From Bacillus luti (lineage in GTDB: Bacteria > Bacillota > Bacilli > Bacillales > Bacillaceae_G), in contig NZ_MACI01000078.1 of the NCBI RefSeq assembly GCF_001884105.1, positions 124,001 through 188,000 on the forward strand: DNA of 64,000 nt. Reading direction: 5' to 3'. The notes beneath the pieces were generated by a model that ran no database searches, had not been told where the DNA came from, and saw nothing but the letters and a program-made list of their open reading frames with translations. The position numbers were made by a program, and so were the translations under genes. Below, piece by piece: positions 1-7,720 of the stretch. Every line of letters begins with the position of its first letter. Positions within the stretch are counted from its first letter, which is position 1.

Positions 1-191
1 AATATTTGTTTTACATTGTTAGTAGGACCATCATCAAAAGTTAAAGCAATCACTTTTTCATTTGTTTCTACGCGATTTGTTAAATCTCCAAATAATTGAA
101 AGGTCCTGGCATTCATCAATTTGTATGTTCCGAATAATGCTACAGTAATAATGAATAATGTAGCGATTGTAATGATTATTTTCTTTTTCAT
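1..191 (-). CDS. Polysaccharide deacetylase (NodB family), N-terminal part only
   Basis: The gene runs off the left edge, so only the first 63 codons are present. They encode a basic N-terminus followed by one hydrophobic segment (about residues 5-22), which fits a membrane anchor or uncleaved signal. Residues 51-57 read TFDDGPT, the first metal-binding motif of the NodB/CE4 deacetylase domain. Family knowledge: such Bacillus proteins remove acetyl groups from peptidoglycan or other surface glycans outside the membrane. The ATG at 189-191 is preceded by GAGG at good spacing. The exact substrate cannot be told because the rest of the catalytic domain lies outside the window. Confidence 0.85.
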   Translation of the reverse strand, partial: MKKKIIITIATLFIITVALFGTYKLMNARTFQLFGDLTNRVETNEKVIALTFDDGPTNNVKQI

Positions 192-334
192 AAAGCAACC
201 TCACTATACTTTTGTATTGGACTAAAAAGTATTATATCAAACTTAGTAGTTTCGTGCGTTAAAAAGGATGTGGATGCAAGTGGAAGGAATTTATCATATA
301 ATAAAATGTAAAAGGTATATTAGGAGGTGTTTAC

Positions 335-418
335 ATGGCGATTATAATTCAATTGCCGGACACTGCAACGTCTCATGCAAAGCCAAGTATGGAAATGGCG
401 ATACTTTGCGTGAGGTAG
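335..418 (+). CDS. Possible 27-aa small protein
   Basis: A short reading frame starts at ATG 335 behind an excellent ribosome binding site (AGGAGG at 322-327) and encodes 27 residues beginning MAIIIQLPDTATSHAKP. It lies alone between the divergent deacetylase and the CD3324-family gene. I do not recognise the product. Part of the frame (376-386) pairs perfectly with 465-475 further downstream, so the RNA could fold over the end of the frame. It could be a real small protein, a leader peptide for the next gene, or a chance frame with a good RBS. Confidence 0.4.
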   Translation: MAIIIQLPDTATSHAKPSMEMAILCVR

Positions 419-475
419 ACAAGTAATATACAATCGCCTAAATGAGCTCGTATCATTTTTATATTTGGCTTTGCA
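376..475. repeat. 11-bp perfect inverted repeat with 78-nt loop
   Basis: TGCAAAGCCAA at 376-386 is exactly complementary to TTGGCTTTGCA at 465-475. In RNA it would close a loop holding the end of the 27-codon frame and the space before the CD3324-family gene. The 192-334 stretch upstream shows nothing else that I can name. Confidence 0.4.
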
Positions 476-516
476 CCTTATTGAAATGAACCATAAAAAA
501 TAAGGGGCGAGCAGAA

Positions 517-780
517 ATGAAATACGTAAAAGCTGCGACAGTTTTACCAGAAAGTTTAATTACTGAAATTCAAAAGTATATACAAGGTGAAACAATTTAC
601 ATTCCAAAACAAGAAACGAAACATTATAAATGGGGTACACGATCAGGCGGAAGAAAACAACTTGATGAAAGAAATAAAGCAATTAAAGAAGCGTTTAAAA
701 GTGGAATTGCTATTCATCAACTTGCAGAAGAGTATTTTCTTTCTGGAGAAACGATTAAAAAAATTGTGTATTCCAAATGA
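517..780 (+). CDS. CD3324 family protein (Mor-like helix-turn-helix)
   Basis: This 87-residue protein starts MKYVKAATVLPESL and carries the conserved stretch KYIQGETIYIPKQE, typical of the CD3324 family of small Firmicute proteins. The C-terminal part (about residues 45-85, with IHQLAEEYFLSGETIKKIVY) reads as a helix-turn-helix of the Mor transcription-activator type. A DNA-binding regulatory role is therefore likely but the target is unknown. The ATG at 517 follows a GGGGCGAG Shine-Dalgarno. A second frame over the same DNA (587-796) is a shadow. A strong terminator follows directly, so the gene appears to be its own transcription unit, possibly together with the 27-aa frame upstream. Confidence 0.75.
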   Translation: MKYVKAATVLPESLITEIQKYIQGETIYIPKQETKHYKWGTRSGGRKQLDERNKAIKEAFKSGIAIHQLAEEYFLSGETIKKIVYSK

Positions 781-784
781 AAAT

Positions 785-827
785 AAAAGAGTCTAGTTCA
801 AATGTTATTTTGAACTAGACTCTTTTT
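785..827 (+). terminator. Rho-independent terminator
   Basis: An 18-bp stem (arms around 785-802 and 809-826, core GAGTCTAGTTCAAA) ends in a T-run just after the CD3324-family gene. Confidence 0.9.
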
Positions 828-936
828 GCTTTTTATATATTGGATATATTGTGTATGAATGGGAAAGATAATAGAAAAATGTGCCGTTTTTTTACTAAAT
901 AGAATATTTGAGTGAAAAGCAGAAAGGTGAGCAGCT

Positions 937-1623
937 ATGAATCATATTGGACAAATAACGATAGAGCTTTTAGTTGGCTTTTTTGTGCTGTTAATTGCTA
1001 CGAAAATATTAGGGAAAACACAAATATCTCAGCTAACACCCTTTGATTTTATTTCTGCTATCGTCCTAGGTGAGCTCGTTGGAAATTCAATATATGACCC
1101 TAAAATTAAAGTGTGGTCTATTTTATATTCAGTATTTGTATGGGTAATTTTAATTTATACAATAGAAGTGATAACGCAAAAAATAAGAGGAACAAGAAGG
1201 TTTTTTGAAGGGTATCCTTCAATTATTATTCGTAACGGAAAGATTGATCGTGACCAATTAAGTGTAAATCATTTGGACATTAACCAATTACAACAAATGC
1301 TTAGGCAACAAAAAGACATATTTTCAATCCGAGAAGTTGAATATATGATTTTGGAACCTAATGGGAATATAAGCGTTCTGAAAAAGAGCAAATACGAATC
1401 TCCCACTATAAATGATTTAAGTTTAAAACATAAGCCTGTATACTTACCCATTTCATTAATTAGTGATGGGATAGTAGTTAAGGATAATTTGAGGGAAGCA
1501 GGTTTTGATGAAGGATGGCTATATAAACAAATAAAGCAAAAAGGGATTACTAAATTTGAAGACGTATTATATGCGGAATGGAAAACAGATGATGGTTTCT
1601 TTTGTCAGGAAATGAATCGTTAG
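937..1623 (+). CDS. DUF421 (YetF family) membrane protein
   Basis: The 228-aa product has hydrophobic segments at about residues 8-24, 38-50 and 58-78, followed by a soluble DUF421/YetF domain. Recognisable family features are KTQISQLTPFDFISAIVLGE after the first segment and FFEGYPSIIIRNGKI after the third, plus LSVNHLDINQLQQMLRQQ. Family knowledge: YetF/YcaP proteins are widespread in Bacillus, often in spores or the envelope, and no biochemical activity is settled. The ATG at 937 has an AGAAAGGTGAG ribosome site. The gene stands alone between the terminator at 785-827 and the FusB-type gene. Length is normal for the shorter members of this family. Confidence 0.85.
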   Translation: MNHIGQITIELLVGFFVLLIATKILGKTQISQLTPFDFISAIVLGELVGNSIYDPKIKVWSILYSVFVWVILIYTIEVITQKIRGTRRFFEGYPSIIIRNGKIDRDQLSVNHLDINQLQQMLRQQKDIFSIREVEYMILEPNGNISVLKKSKYESPTINDLSLKHKPVYLPISLISDGIVVKDNLREAGFDEGWLYKQIKQKGITKFEDVLYAEWKTDDGFFCQEMNR

Positions 1624-1733
1624 AACATAATCAGAGTATGTAATTTTCATTTCTAAGTTATCTTTTACATATCAAAGAACGTAATCATTGTATACAATAG
1701 AACTAGATTAACAATTTGTATGGAGTGATAAAG

Positions 1734-2375
1734 ATGGAAGCTTTTATTAGAAGTGATCAATATAATTTTATAAAATCACAAGCGTATATTTTAGCAAATG
1801 GACATGCAACGGCAAATGATAGAGGAGTAATTCAAGCGTTAAAATCACTTGCGATTGAAAAGATAATACATGTATTTGAGAATTTAACGGATGAACAGAC
1901 AGAGTTAATTGATACGGTATTAACAGTTCAAAATAGAGAAGATGCAGAATCGTTCTTAATGAAAATAAATCCGTATGTCATTCCGTTTCAGGAAGTTACA
2001 GCGCAAACATTAAAAAAGTTATTTCCTAAGGCGAAAAAGTTAAAACTACCTGATATGGAAGAATTGGATATGAAAGAATTATCTTATTTAAGCTGGATTG
2101 ACAAGGGATCAAATAGGAAATTTATTATAGCGAAAAATGATAAAAATAAGTTTGTTGGTCTGCAAGGAACGTTCCAAAGTTTAAATAAAAAGAGCATTTG
2201 CTCATTATGTCATGGGCATGAAGAAGTAGGAATGTTTTTAGTTGAAATTAAAGGTGATGTACCAGGAACTTTCGTTAAAAAGGGAAACTATATTTGTAAA
2301 GATGGTGTAGCTTGTAATCAGAATATGAAGTCGCTTGATAAATTAAACGATTTTATTGAGAGATTAAAGAAATAA
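1734..2375 (+). CDS. FusB/FusC family EF-G-binding protein
   Basis: The 213-aa protein has the two-domain layout of the FusB family: a helical N-terminal domain (MEAFIRSDQYNFIKSQAYIL onward) and a C-terminal zinc-finger domain. Visible zinc ligands are C-x2-C in SICSLCHGHEE (about residue 156) and two later cysteines in ICKDGVACNQ. Family knowledge: FusB-type proteins bind elongation factor G and help release it from ribosomes stalled by fusidic acid. Chromosomal homologues occur in many Bacilli, and the resistance level given by this one cannot be judged from sequence. I chose ATG 1734 over an in-frame TTG at 1716 because GGAGTG at 1722-1727 is correctly spaced only for the ATG. Confidence 0.85.
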   Translation: MEAFIRSDQYNFIKSQAYILANGHATANDRGVIQALKSLAIEKIIHVFENLTDEQTELIDTVLTVQNREDAESFLMKINPYVIPFQEVTAQTLKKLFPKAKKLKLPDMEELDMKELSYLSWIDKGSNRKFIIAKNDKNKFVGLQGTFQSLNKKSICSLCHGHEEVGMFLVEIKGDVPGTFVKKGNYICKDGVACNQNMKSLDKLNDFIERLKK

Positions 2376-2380
2376 AATGG

Positions 2381-2413
2381 AAAACCTCTAGTACTTAAAC
2401 TGGAGGTTTTTAT
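2381..2413 (+). terminator. Terminator after the FusB-type gene
   Basis: AAAACCTCTAG pairs with CTGGAGGTTTT (one G-U pair) across a short loop and leads into a T-rich tail. Confidence 0.8.
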
Positions 2414-2538
2414 TTTGGAAGAAGTAATAATTGGCTTCTTTTGTAGTTGTAGATTTATAAAAAAAGTCCGGTCATTTATAATGTGATTGGATAAAAACAT
2501 CTATTTGGATACAGTTGCTTATATGCAAGGAGGTAAAC

Positions 2539-3435
2539 ATGAATTATATTTCACCGAAAGAAGAAGTGTTACAAGTGAAACGGTGGCCGAAAGATACGAT
2601 AGCAGCAGGTCGTGGTCATACCGTTGCTCTTAAATCGGATGGTACGGTTGTGGCAGTGGGACGAAATAAAGAAGGAGAATGCAATGTAAGCGGCTGGCGA
2701 GATATTGTAGCAGTCGCAGCGGGCAATGTTCATATGGCGACGAATACGGGTAATGCTCATACAATCGGTCTTGCATGTAACAGCACTGCGGTAGCTGTGG
2801 GGTGGAATAAGCATGAACAATGTGATGTAAATGACTGGCGCAATGTTGTAGCGGTTGCGGCGGGATGGCGTCGTACCATTGGGCTTAAACCAGATGGCAC
2901 GGTAATAGCTGTGGGGCGAAATAAAGAAGGAGAATGTGATGTAAGTAGCTGGCGAGATATTGTGGCAGTTACGGCGGGTGACTGGCACACAGTCGGTCTT
3001 AAATTGGACGGCACAGTGACGACTGTGGGGAATAATCGATATGGCCAATGCAATGTAAGTGGATGGCGAAGTATTGTGGCGTTGGCAGCAGGTTATCTTC
3101 ATACAGTTGGCCTTAAACGAGACGGTACGGTAATGGCAGTGGGTAATAATAAACATAACCAATGCGACGTAAGTGATTGGCGAGGTATTGTAGCGATAGC
3201 AGCTGGTACGAATCATACAATCGGCCTTAAATCAGACGGTACAGTGGTGGCAGTGGGTTGGAATGAGTATGGTCAATGTAATGTAAGCGATTGGCGCGAC
3301 GTTGTAGCGATAGCGGCTGGTTGTGCGCATACGGTTGGCCTTAAATCAGACGGCACGGTGGTCGCGTTGGGCAATAATGAATTTGGTCAATGTGATGTAG
3401 GTAGCTGGCACAACATTCGATTGCCTGGCAAATAG
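2539..3435 (+). CDS. RCC1-repeat protein, seven repeats
   Basis: The 298-aa protein is made almost wholly of seven RCC1-type repeats of about 38 residues, each resembling IVAVAAGxxHTVGLKSDGTVVAVGxNxxGQCDVSxW. Seven is the number needed to close one RCC1 beta-propeller. Repeat 2 is unusual: it carries an eight-residue insertion (NVHMATNTGNAHTIG) and has lost the K-x-DG turn. There is no signal peptide or membrane segment, so it is probably cytoplasmic. The DNA is clearly richer in G and C than its neighbours, and the repeats produce long shadow frames on the other strand (2569-3216). ATG 2539 follows a perfect AAGGAGG, so the longer frame from 2515 is rejected. The function is unknown; RCC1 propellers usually bind proteins. 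Confidence 0.85.
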   Translation: MNYISPKEEVLQVKRWPKDTIAAGRGHTVALKSDGTVVAVGRNKEGECNVSGWRDIVAVAAGNVHMATNTGNAHTIGLACNSTAVAVGWNKHEQCDVNDWRNVVAVAAGWRRTIGLKPDGTVIAVGRNKEGECDVSSWRDIVAVTAGDWHTVGLKLDGTVTTVGNNRYGQCNVSGWRSIVALAAGYLHTVGLKRDGTVMAVGNNKHNQCDVSDWRGIVAIAAGTNHTIGLKSDGTVVAVGWNEYGQCNVSDWRDVVAIAAGCAHTVGLKSDGTVVALGNNEFGQCDVGSWHNIRLPGK

Positions 3436-3528
3436 TCAATTTACAATAAATCATTAGTAATATTATTCTATTTTAGGAGTAATTATGGAATAGGATATGT
3501 AGAAAATAATTAAACTTAAATCTGCTAA

Positions 3529-3575
3529 ATAAGAATCCCTTTTGAAAAGGGATTCTTATTATTTTTCGTAAAATG
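3529..3575 (+). terminator. Terminator after the RCC1-repeat gene
   Basis: A near-perfect palindrome (AAGAATCCCTTTT and its complement) is followed by TTATTATTTTT, about 100 bp beyond the stop codon. Confidence 0.85.
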
Positions 3576-3657
3576 AGGGTCTAAATGGAATTTTTGAATA
3601 AACTTTATTGCAAAGTTACAGTAGAAGAGATAAATAAAGTATAGGGGAGATAAAGGA

Positions 3658-3858
3658 ATGTTTAAAAGGTTTTTACTTTCTTTACCGGATGTTTTACTTA
3701 TATGTATCGTTCTCTACATAACATATACCAATTCTTTTAGTTTTGGACAGATGTTAGTAATTTCAATTGTAATCGGAATAATAGGTGCTCTTATTACAAG
3801 AATATGTAAGGATTTATTTACTTTCATCTGGTGGACAATTAAACAAAAGAAATCTTGA
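3658..3858 (+). CDS. Small membrane protein, 66 aa, function unknown
   Basis: The product has two hydrophobic segments (about residues 8-23 and 30-50) separated by a short polar turn, and a basic tail ending KQKKS. The ATG follows AGGGGAGATAAAGG. I do not recognise a family. A 31-aa single-segment protein follows 30 nt later with its own strong ribosome site, so the two probably form a small two-gene unit closed by the hairpin at 3985-4025. Both orders of size and hydrophobicity suggest membrane-associated partners, but this is inference. Confidence 0.6.
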   Translation: MFKRFLLSLPDVLLICIVLYITYTNSFSFGQMLVISIVIGIIGALITRICKDLFTFIWWTIKQKKS

Positions 3859-3888
3859 ATATGTTTAATTGTGATAAGGAGAGATAAA

Positions 3889-3984
3889 ATGACTAATAAA
3901 AAGAATAGAGTTAAAAACGAGATAATACTTTGGACATTAACAGCGGTTGTTCTCATAATTGTATGGTACTTTTTTCAAAAATAA
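3889..3984 (+). CDS. 31-aa single-pass membrane peptide
   Basis: ATG 3889 lies behind AAGGAGAG. The peptide begins MTNKKNRVKNE and continues with one membrane-spanning stretch (about residues 12-28, LWTLTAVVLIIVWYFF), so it should be a tail-in-membrane miniprotein. It follows the 66-aa membrane protein by 30 nt and ends right at the terminator shared with msrA. No function can be assigned. The good RBS, clean hydrophobic segment and tight position argue that it is real. Confidence 0.55.
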   Translation: MTNKKNRVKNEIILWTLTAVVLIIVWYFFQK

Positions 3985-4025
3985 AAACGCATCGCACTTT
4001 GAAATGAAAGCACGATGCATTTTTA
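3985..4025. terminator. Bidirectional terminator between converging genes
   Basis: A 14-bp stem (ACGCATCGCACTTT with AAAGCACGATGCAT, two G-U pairs) has A/T runs on both sides, serving the small membrane genes on + and msrA on -. Confidence 0.85.
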
Positions 4026-4562
4026 TTATTTTTTTTGCCAATTTTCTTTAATAAAATCTTCACGACCAGATTCCTTTTGCTCAGTAGCATATTTCTCTGG
4101 ATTTTTTTTATAAAAATGTTGATGGTATTCTTCAGCCTCATAAAAAGGTGCAGCTGTGCGGATTTCAGTTACGATTGGATCTTTAAACATACCGCTTTTT
4201 GCAAGAGCTTGTTTTGATTTTTCAGCAAGCTCTTTTTGTGTTTCATTCTGATAAAAAATAGCAGTGCGATAAGATGGACCACGGTCAAAGAATTGTCCAC
4301 CATCATCAGTCGGATCGATTTGAGGCCAATATAAATTTAGTAATTTTTCATATGGGAAAATAGAAGGATCGAATGTAATTTGAACGACTTCTAAATGTCC
4401 AGATGTTCCGGCTTTTACTTGTTCGTATGTTGGATTTTCGATATGACCACCTGCATAGCCGGAAAGTACTTTGTGAATACCAGGAAGTTCATCAAATGGT
4501 TTTACCATGCACCAAAAGCAACCACCTGCGAAGGTTGCGAGTTCGTATGTTTTTTCAGACAT
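4026..4562 (-). CDS. msrA: Peptide-methionine (S)-S-oxide reductase MsrA
   Basis: The 178-aa protein carries the MsrA signature [16 protein letters not shown] near the N-terminus, whose first cysteine is the catalytic residue, and conserved blocks [14 protein letters not shown] and [13 protein letters not shown]. It reduces methionine-S-sulfoxide in oxidised proteins and recycles through thioredoxin. There is no MsrB domain fused to it. The ATG at 4562 is preceded by AGGAGG, and the longer frame that reaches 4625 has no such site, so the shorter start is used. It is divergent from the copper operon, whose multicopper oxidase could raise local oxidative load, but no shared promoter element is evident. 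Confidence 0.95.
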   Translation of the reverse strand: MSEKTYELATFAGGCFWCMVKPFDELPGIHKVLSGYAGGHIENPTYEQVKAGTSGHLEVVQITFDPSIFPYEKLLNLYWPQIDPTDDGGQFFDRGPSYRTAIFYQNETQKELAEKSKQALAKSGMFKDPIVTEIRTAAPFYEAEEYHQHFYKKNPEKYATEQKESGREDFIKENWQKK

Positions 4563-4665
4563 TACTATAATCCTCCTAAATATATATGTTTTATATAGTA
4601 TTATACAATCTTTTTTATTGCGCAATAAAAAAGATTTAGAAGTAAAGAAAAATTGAAATATATTT

Positions 4666-4720
4666 CTTTATAAAGTCTTTAAAATTCCTTCAAAGTTTCT
4701 TTTTTTCTGAGTGTTATTAT
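4666..4720 (+). promoter_or_regulatory. Three 11-bp direct repeats and -10 of the copper operon
   Basis: CTTTATAAAGT (4666), CTTTAAAATTC (4677) and CTTCAAAGTTT (4688) follow one another with exact 11-bp spacing. A -10-like TATTAT lies at 4715-4720 and no good -35 hexamer is present. Tandem 11-bp half-sites replacing the -35 are typical of OmpR/PhoB-type regulators, and this operon encodes one (9227-9916). That the encoded regulator binds here is an inference. Confidence 0.5.
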
Positions 4721-4753
4721 GTAAATCGAAGTGAATATGTGAGGTGATAGGCA

Positions 4754-4813
4754 ATGAATCTACGTATGAAAATTAATAGTTTACAACAAAAAATGAAAGA
4801 GAGACTAATATGA
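4754..4813 (+). CDS. 19-aa leader peptide coupled to the multicopper oxidase gene
   Basis: ATG 4754 has a good ribosome site (GAGGTGAT at 4741-4748) and opens a 19-codon frame, MNLRMKINSLQQKMKERLI, whose TGA stop overlaps the oxidase ATG as ATGA at 4810-4813. Such overlaps normally mean that ribosomes finishing the first frame start the second. The oxidase itself has only a weak GAGAG ahead of its start. The peptide contains no Cys, His run or repeated codon that would mark a simple copper sensor or attenuator, and no terminator hairpin lies before the oxidase. It is either a translational coupler or a small protein in its own right. Confidence 0.5.
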   Translation: MNLRMKINSLQQKMKERLI

Positions 4814-6438
4814 AAAAGGAATTTATACAAAGCGATTTAAGAAATATATTGATTGCGGCATGCTTACTATTAGGGTTAGTTATTTTCGGATATTTTTTAA
4901 TAAATAATTACCCAGGTACAAATGAAAAAAAGAAGTTAACAGATGCAACATCTACTTCAGAATCAATTACATCTCTTGCTAATTCAGTTGCCAAAAAAAA
5001 GGTTACAAAAACTTTTAATATTACGGCGAAAGTAGCAAGCGTAGATTTGGGAAATGGGAAAAAGGTAGATGCGTGGACATTTGATGGAACATCACCGGGC
5101 ACTCAAATTCGAGTTAAACAAGGTGAACGTGTTGTTGTAAATTTGAAAAATGAATTGTCAGAACCAGTTACAATCCATTGGCACGGATTAGATGTTCCTG
5201 CGGCGGTAGACGGTGTTCCAGGTGTTACGCAAAATGCTATAAAACCAGGTGAAACATATACATACGCATTTAATGCTGATCAGGTGGGGACATATTGGTA
5301 TCATTCACATCAAAAAAGTGCAAAACAAACGGAGCGGGGACTATTTGGAACCATTGTTATTGAACCGAATAAAGCAGCTGTAAAATATGAAAAGGATTAT
5401 ACAGTGGCAATCCATGAATGGAAAGCAGGAGACATAAAAACCCGTAAGCATAATGGCGAACAAGATAAAGATTGGGATAGCTATCCTAGCAATCATATTC
5501 GAAATGAAAAGGCGCAAACTTTAGAAGGACCGTTAATGATGCCAAGTAATGATCAACTCAAAGATTTATCTGATGGAGATGATTACGATGTATTTACATT
5601 AAATGATACAAGTGAAGGGCTACAATTAGATGCAAAACCAGGTGAAATAGTACGCCTTCGCTTAATTAACGCCGGGAATAATACGCATTTAATGACATTA
5701 GTTGGGGCACCATTTCAAATTATCGCATTAGATGGTCGTGATATAAAAGGTGGGGACGAGCTAGATAAAGCAATTCTTCCGATGGGAGCTGCACAACGTT
5801 ATGACCTTGTTTTTAAAATGCCGGAAACAACGAGTGTAAAACTTATTAACGTTGATCCATCTAAGAAAATGAATCGAATGTTAACAGCAACTATTGGGAG
5901 CGGTTCTTTGCCGAAAGAACCTATTGATATAAAGAGTTATCCATGGTTTGACTTTACGAAATATGGAGAAAAAGGAGTTGGCAAGTTTACGATAGATTCA
6001 AAGTTTACAAAGGTCTATGATATGGATTTGGCAGAAGGTGTGAAAGATGTAAATGGACAAGAAAAATGGGTCTATACGATTAATGGAAAGACATCACCTG
6101 ATATTCCGCCCATTAAAGTAGAGAAAGGAGATAAAGTTAAGATTCGCTTTAAAAATAAGGGGGAAGAAATTCATCCGATGCATTTGCATGGACATACATT
6201 CCAGGTTATTTCTAAAAATGGTAACCCGATGGAGGGAAGTCCGATTTACTTAGATACAGTTAATATTTTTCCAGGAGAAGAATATGAAATTGCATTAGAG
6301 GCAAATAATAGTGGACTATGGATGGTTCATTGTCATCATCTCGTTCATGCGGAAAAAGGAATGCATACAATGATGAATTATGAGGGAGTAACTACGCCAT
6401 TTTCTACCGGAGATCATTCGGGTAATCATCCAGAATAA
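4810..6438 (+). CDS. Multicopper oxidase, membrane-anchored
   Basis: The 542-aa product has one hydrophobic segment (about residues 12-32) and no cleavage or lipobox site, so it is probably tethered outside the membrane. All four copper motifs are present in order: HWHG near residue 122, WYHSH near 163, HPMHLHGH near 456, and HCHHLVHAEKGM near 507-518, which supplies the type-1 Cys, His and axial Met. It should oxidise Cu(I), phenolics or other metals with reduction of oxygen to water. The order oxidase, CopC-CopD, kinase, regulator argues for a copper role. It differs from the second oxidase at 59913 in anchoring and in lacking a Met/His-rich insert. Confidence 0.92.
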   Translation: MKKEFIQSDLRNILIAACLLLGLVIFGYFLINNYPGTNEKKKLTDATSTSESITSLANSVAKKKVTKTFNITAKVASVDLGNGKKVDAWTFDGTSPGTQIRVKQGERVVVNLKNELSEPVTIHWHGLDVPAAVDGVPGVTQNAIKPGETYTYAFNADQVGTYWYHSHQKSAKQTERGLFGTIVIEPNKAAVKYEKDYTVAIHEWKAGDIKTRKHNGEQDKDWDSYPSNHIRNEKAQTLEGPLMMPSNDQLKDLSDGDDYDVFTLNDTSEGLQLDAKPGEIVRLRLINAGNNTHLMTLVGAPFQIIALDGRDIKGGDELDKAILPMGAAQRYDLVFKMPETTSVKLINVDPSKKMNRMLTATIGSGSLPKEPIDIKSYPWFDFTKYGEKGVGKFTIDSKFTKVYDMDLAEGVKDVNGQEKWVYTINGKTSPDIPPIKVEKGDKVKIRFKNKGEEIHPMHLHGHTFQVISKNGNPMEGSPIYLDTVNIFPGEEYEIALEANNSGLWMVHCHHLVHAEKGMHTMMNYEGVTTPFSTGDHSGNHPE

Positions 6439-6454
6439 TAATACGGAGGTTTTC

Positions 6455-7693
6455 ATGCTTTATAGAATGATAGTATTTATTGTAACAAGTGTAAGTGTAT
6501 TTTTGTTTTCTCATAGTAGTGTATTTGCTCATACAAGTGTTGTAGGAACCAGTCCTAAAGAGGGGGAGGTTCTGACAGTACAACCGGAACAGATTATTCT
6601 TGAATTTAGTGAACTAGTTACAGGAAAAGTAGTTAATATTGAATTGCTAGATCCAAGTGCAAAGAGAGTGCAAGTATCAAAGGTTGAAATGTTAGATGAC
6701 CCAACAAAAATAAAAGTGAAGATACCAAATTTAAATAATGGTACTTACACAGTAAGGTGGTCTATGATGTCTGCAGACGGACATCCGAGTGAAGGAAGCT
6801 ATACCTTTTCAATTGGAGAAGAAGTACCAACTAATGCCGTAGTAGAGGGGAATGCGAGTACCTCAGTATTTTCAGAGGCTATGATTGTAATCCTACGCTA
6901 TATTGTAGAGGGAATGATTTTAATTGGAGCAGGAGTAAAGTGGCTCGATATGTTTGTAAAACATTATAATTTACCTCCTGTATTGCAAAGAATGAAGAAT
7001 GTGAAAATGATTTTCTTCTCTATACTTGTAGTAGGATTGATAGCCGAATTAATAGTGTATAAGTCAATTATTCCGAAGGGGAGTTTACTTATTCATTCGC
7101 CATTTTCAGTTATTATTATGATTCAATTGTTATTATTGGTTCTTATGTCTTTGCAGCATATGGGGAACGAATGGTATGCGTTAATTTGGGGATTTCTTGT
7201 TGCGAGTTTTTCTTTCACAGGTCATGTATGGATTACTAATCCAAATTGGGCAGCAGTTATAATTAGAATGGTCCACGTTATGAGTATTGCGGTGTGGCTA
7301 GGAGCACTTATTTATTTAGCTCTTGTTATAGTGTGGACAACATTATACAAAATTACATTTGATCAAAAGAGTTTCCGTAAGCATTTTAGTATTATTGCTG
7401 GTATTTCATTTATTCTAGCATTTCTTTCTGGTGAATTAATTGTGTTTTTACAGACAAGAAAATGGATGCTGTTTAATGTGGACTCCGAATGGACAAACCT
7501 CTTAAATATAAAGGCGGTTACTGTATTAATAATTACAATTGTAGCATGGAGACAAACGAAAACATGGGGTAACGATATCGGAACAGTTAATCGCCGTTTA
7601 TTGCTCTTAGAAATTGTTCTAGCTATACTCGTATTATTAGCTGGTATTTGGATGAGTCAAGTTTCATTTCCTGTGAGTTCTGTAACGAGCTAA
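6455..7693 (+). CDS. CopC-CopD fusion, copper resistance/uptake protein (YcnJ type)
   Basis: A signal peptide ends at ...SSVFA, leaving a mature N-terminus HTSVVGTSPKEGE, the CopC signature in which the first His is a copper ligand. A second CopC block SMMSADGHPSEGSYTFSI provides the other conserved His. After about residue 140 there are roughly eight membrane spans forming a CopD domain. The same fusion in B. subtilis, YcnJ, takes part in copper acquisition. It starts 16 nt after the oxidase stop, with an ACGGAGG ribosome site, so the two are co-transcribed. Whether this copy imports copper or handles excess is not visible from sequence. Confidence 0.88.
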   Translation: MLYRMIVFIVTSVSVFLFSHSSVFAHTSVVGTSPKEGEVLTVQPEQIILEFSELVTGKVVNIELLDPSAKRVQVSKVEMLDDPTKIKVKIPNLNNGTYTVRWSMMSADGHPSEGSYTFSIGEEVPTNAVVEGNASTSVFSEAMIVILRYIVEGMILIGAGVKWLDMFVKHYNLPPVLQRMKNVKMIFFSILVVGLIAELIVYKSIIPKGSLLIHSPFSVIIMIQLLLLVLMSLQHMGNEWYALIWGFLVASFSFTGHVWITNPNWAAVIIRMVHVMSIAVWLGALIYLALVIVWTTLYKITFDQKSFRKHFSIIAGISFILAFLSGELIVFLQTRKWMLFNVDSEWTNLLNIKAVTVLIITIVAWRQTKTWGNDIGTVNRRLLLLEIVLAILVLLAGIWMSQVSFPVSSVTS

Positions 7694-7720
7694 AATTATT
7701 ATGTTTATAGGAGTTCTGCA

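Noticed and set aside
2569-3216. Long minus-strand frames (215 aa and 98 aa) opposite the RCC1-repeat gene
   Set aside because: They repeat with the same 114-bp period as the sense repeats and have no ribosome site or protein-like composition; they are mirror frames of the repeats.
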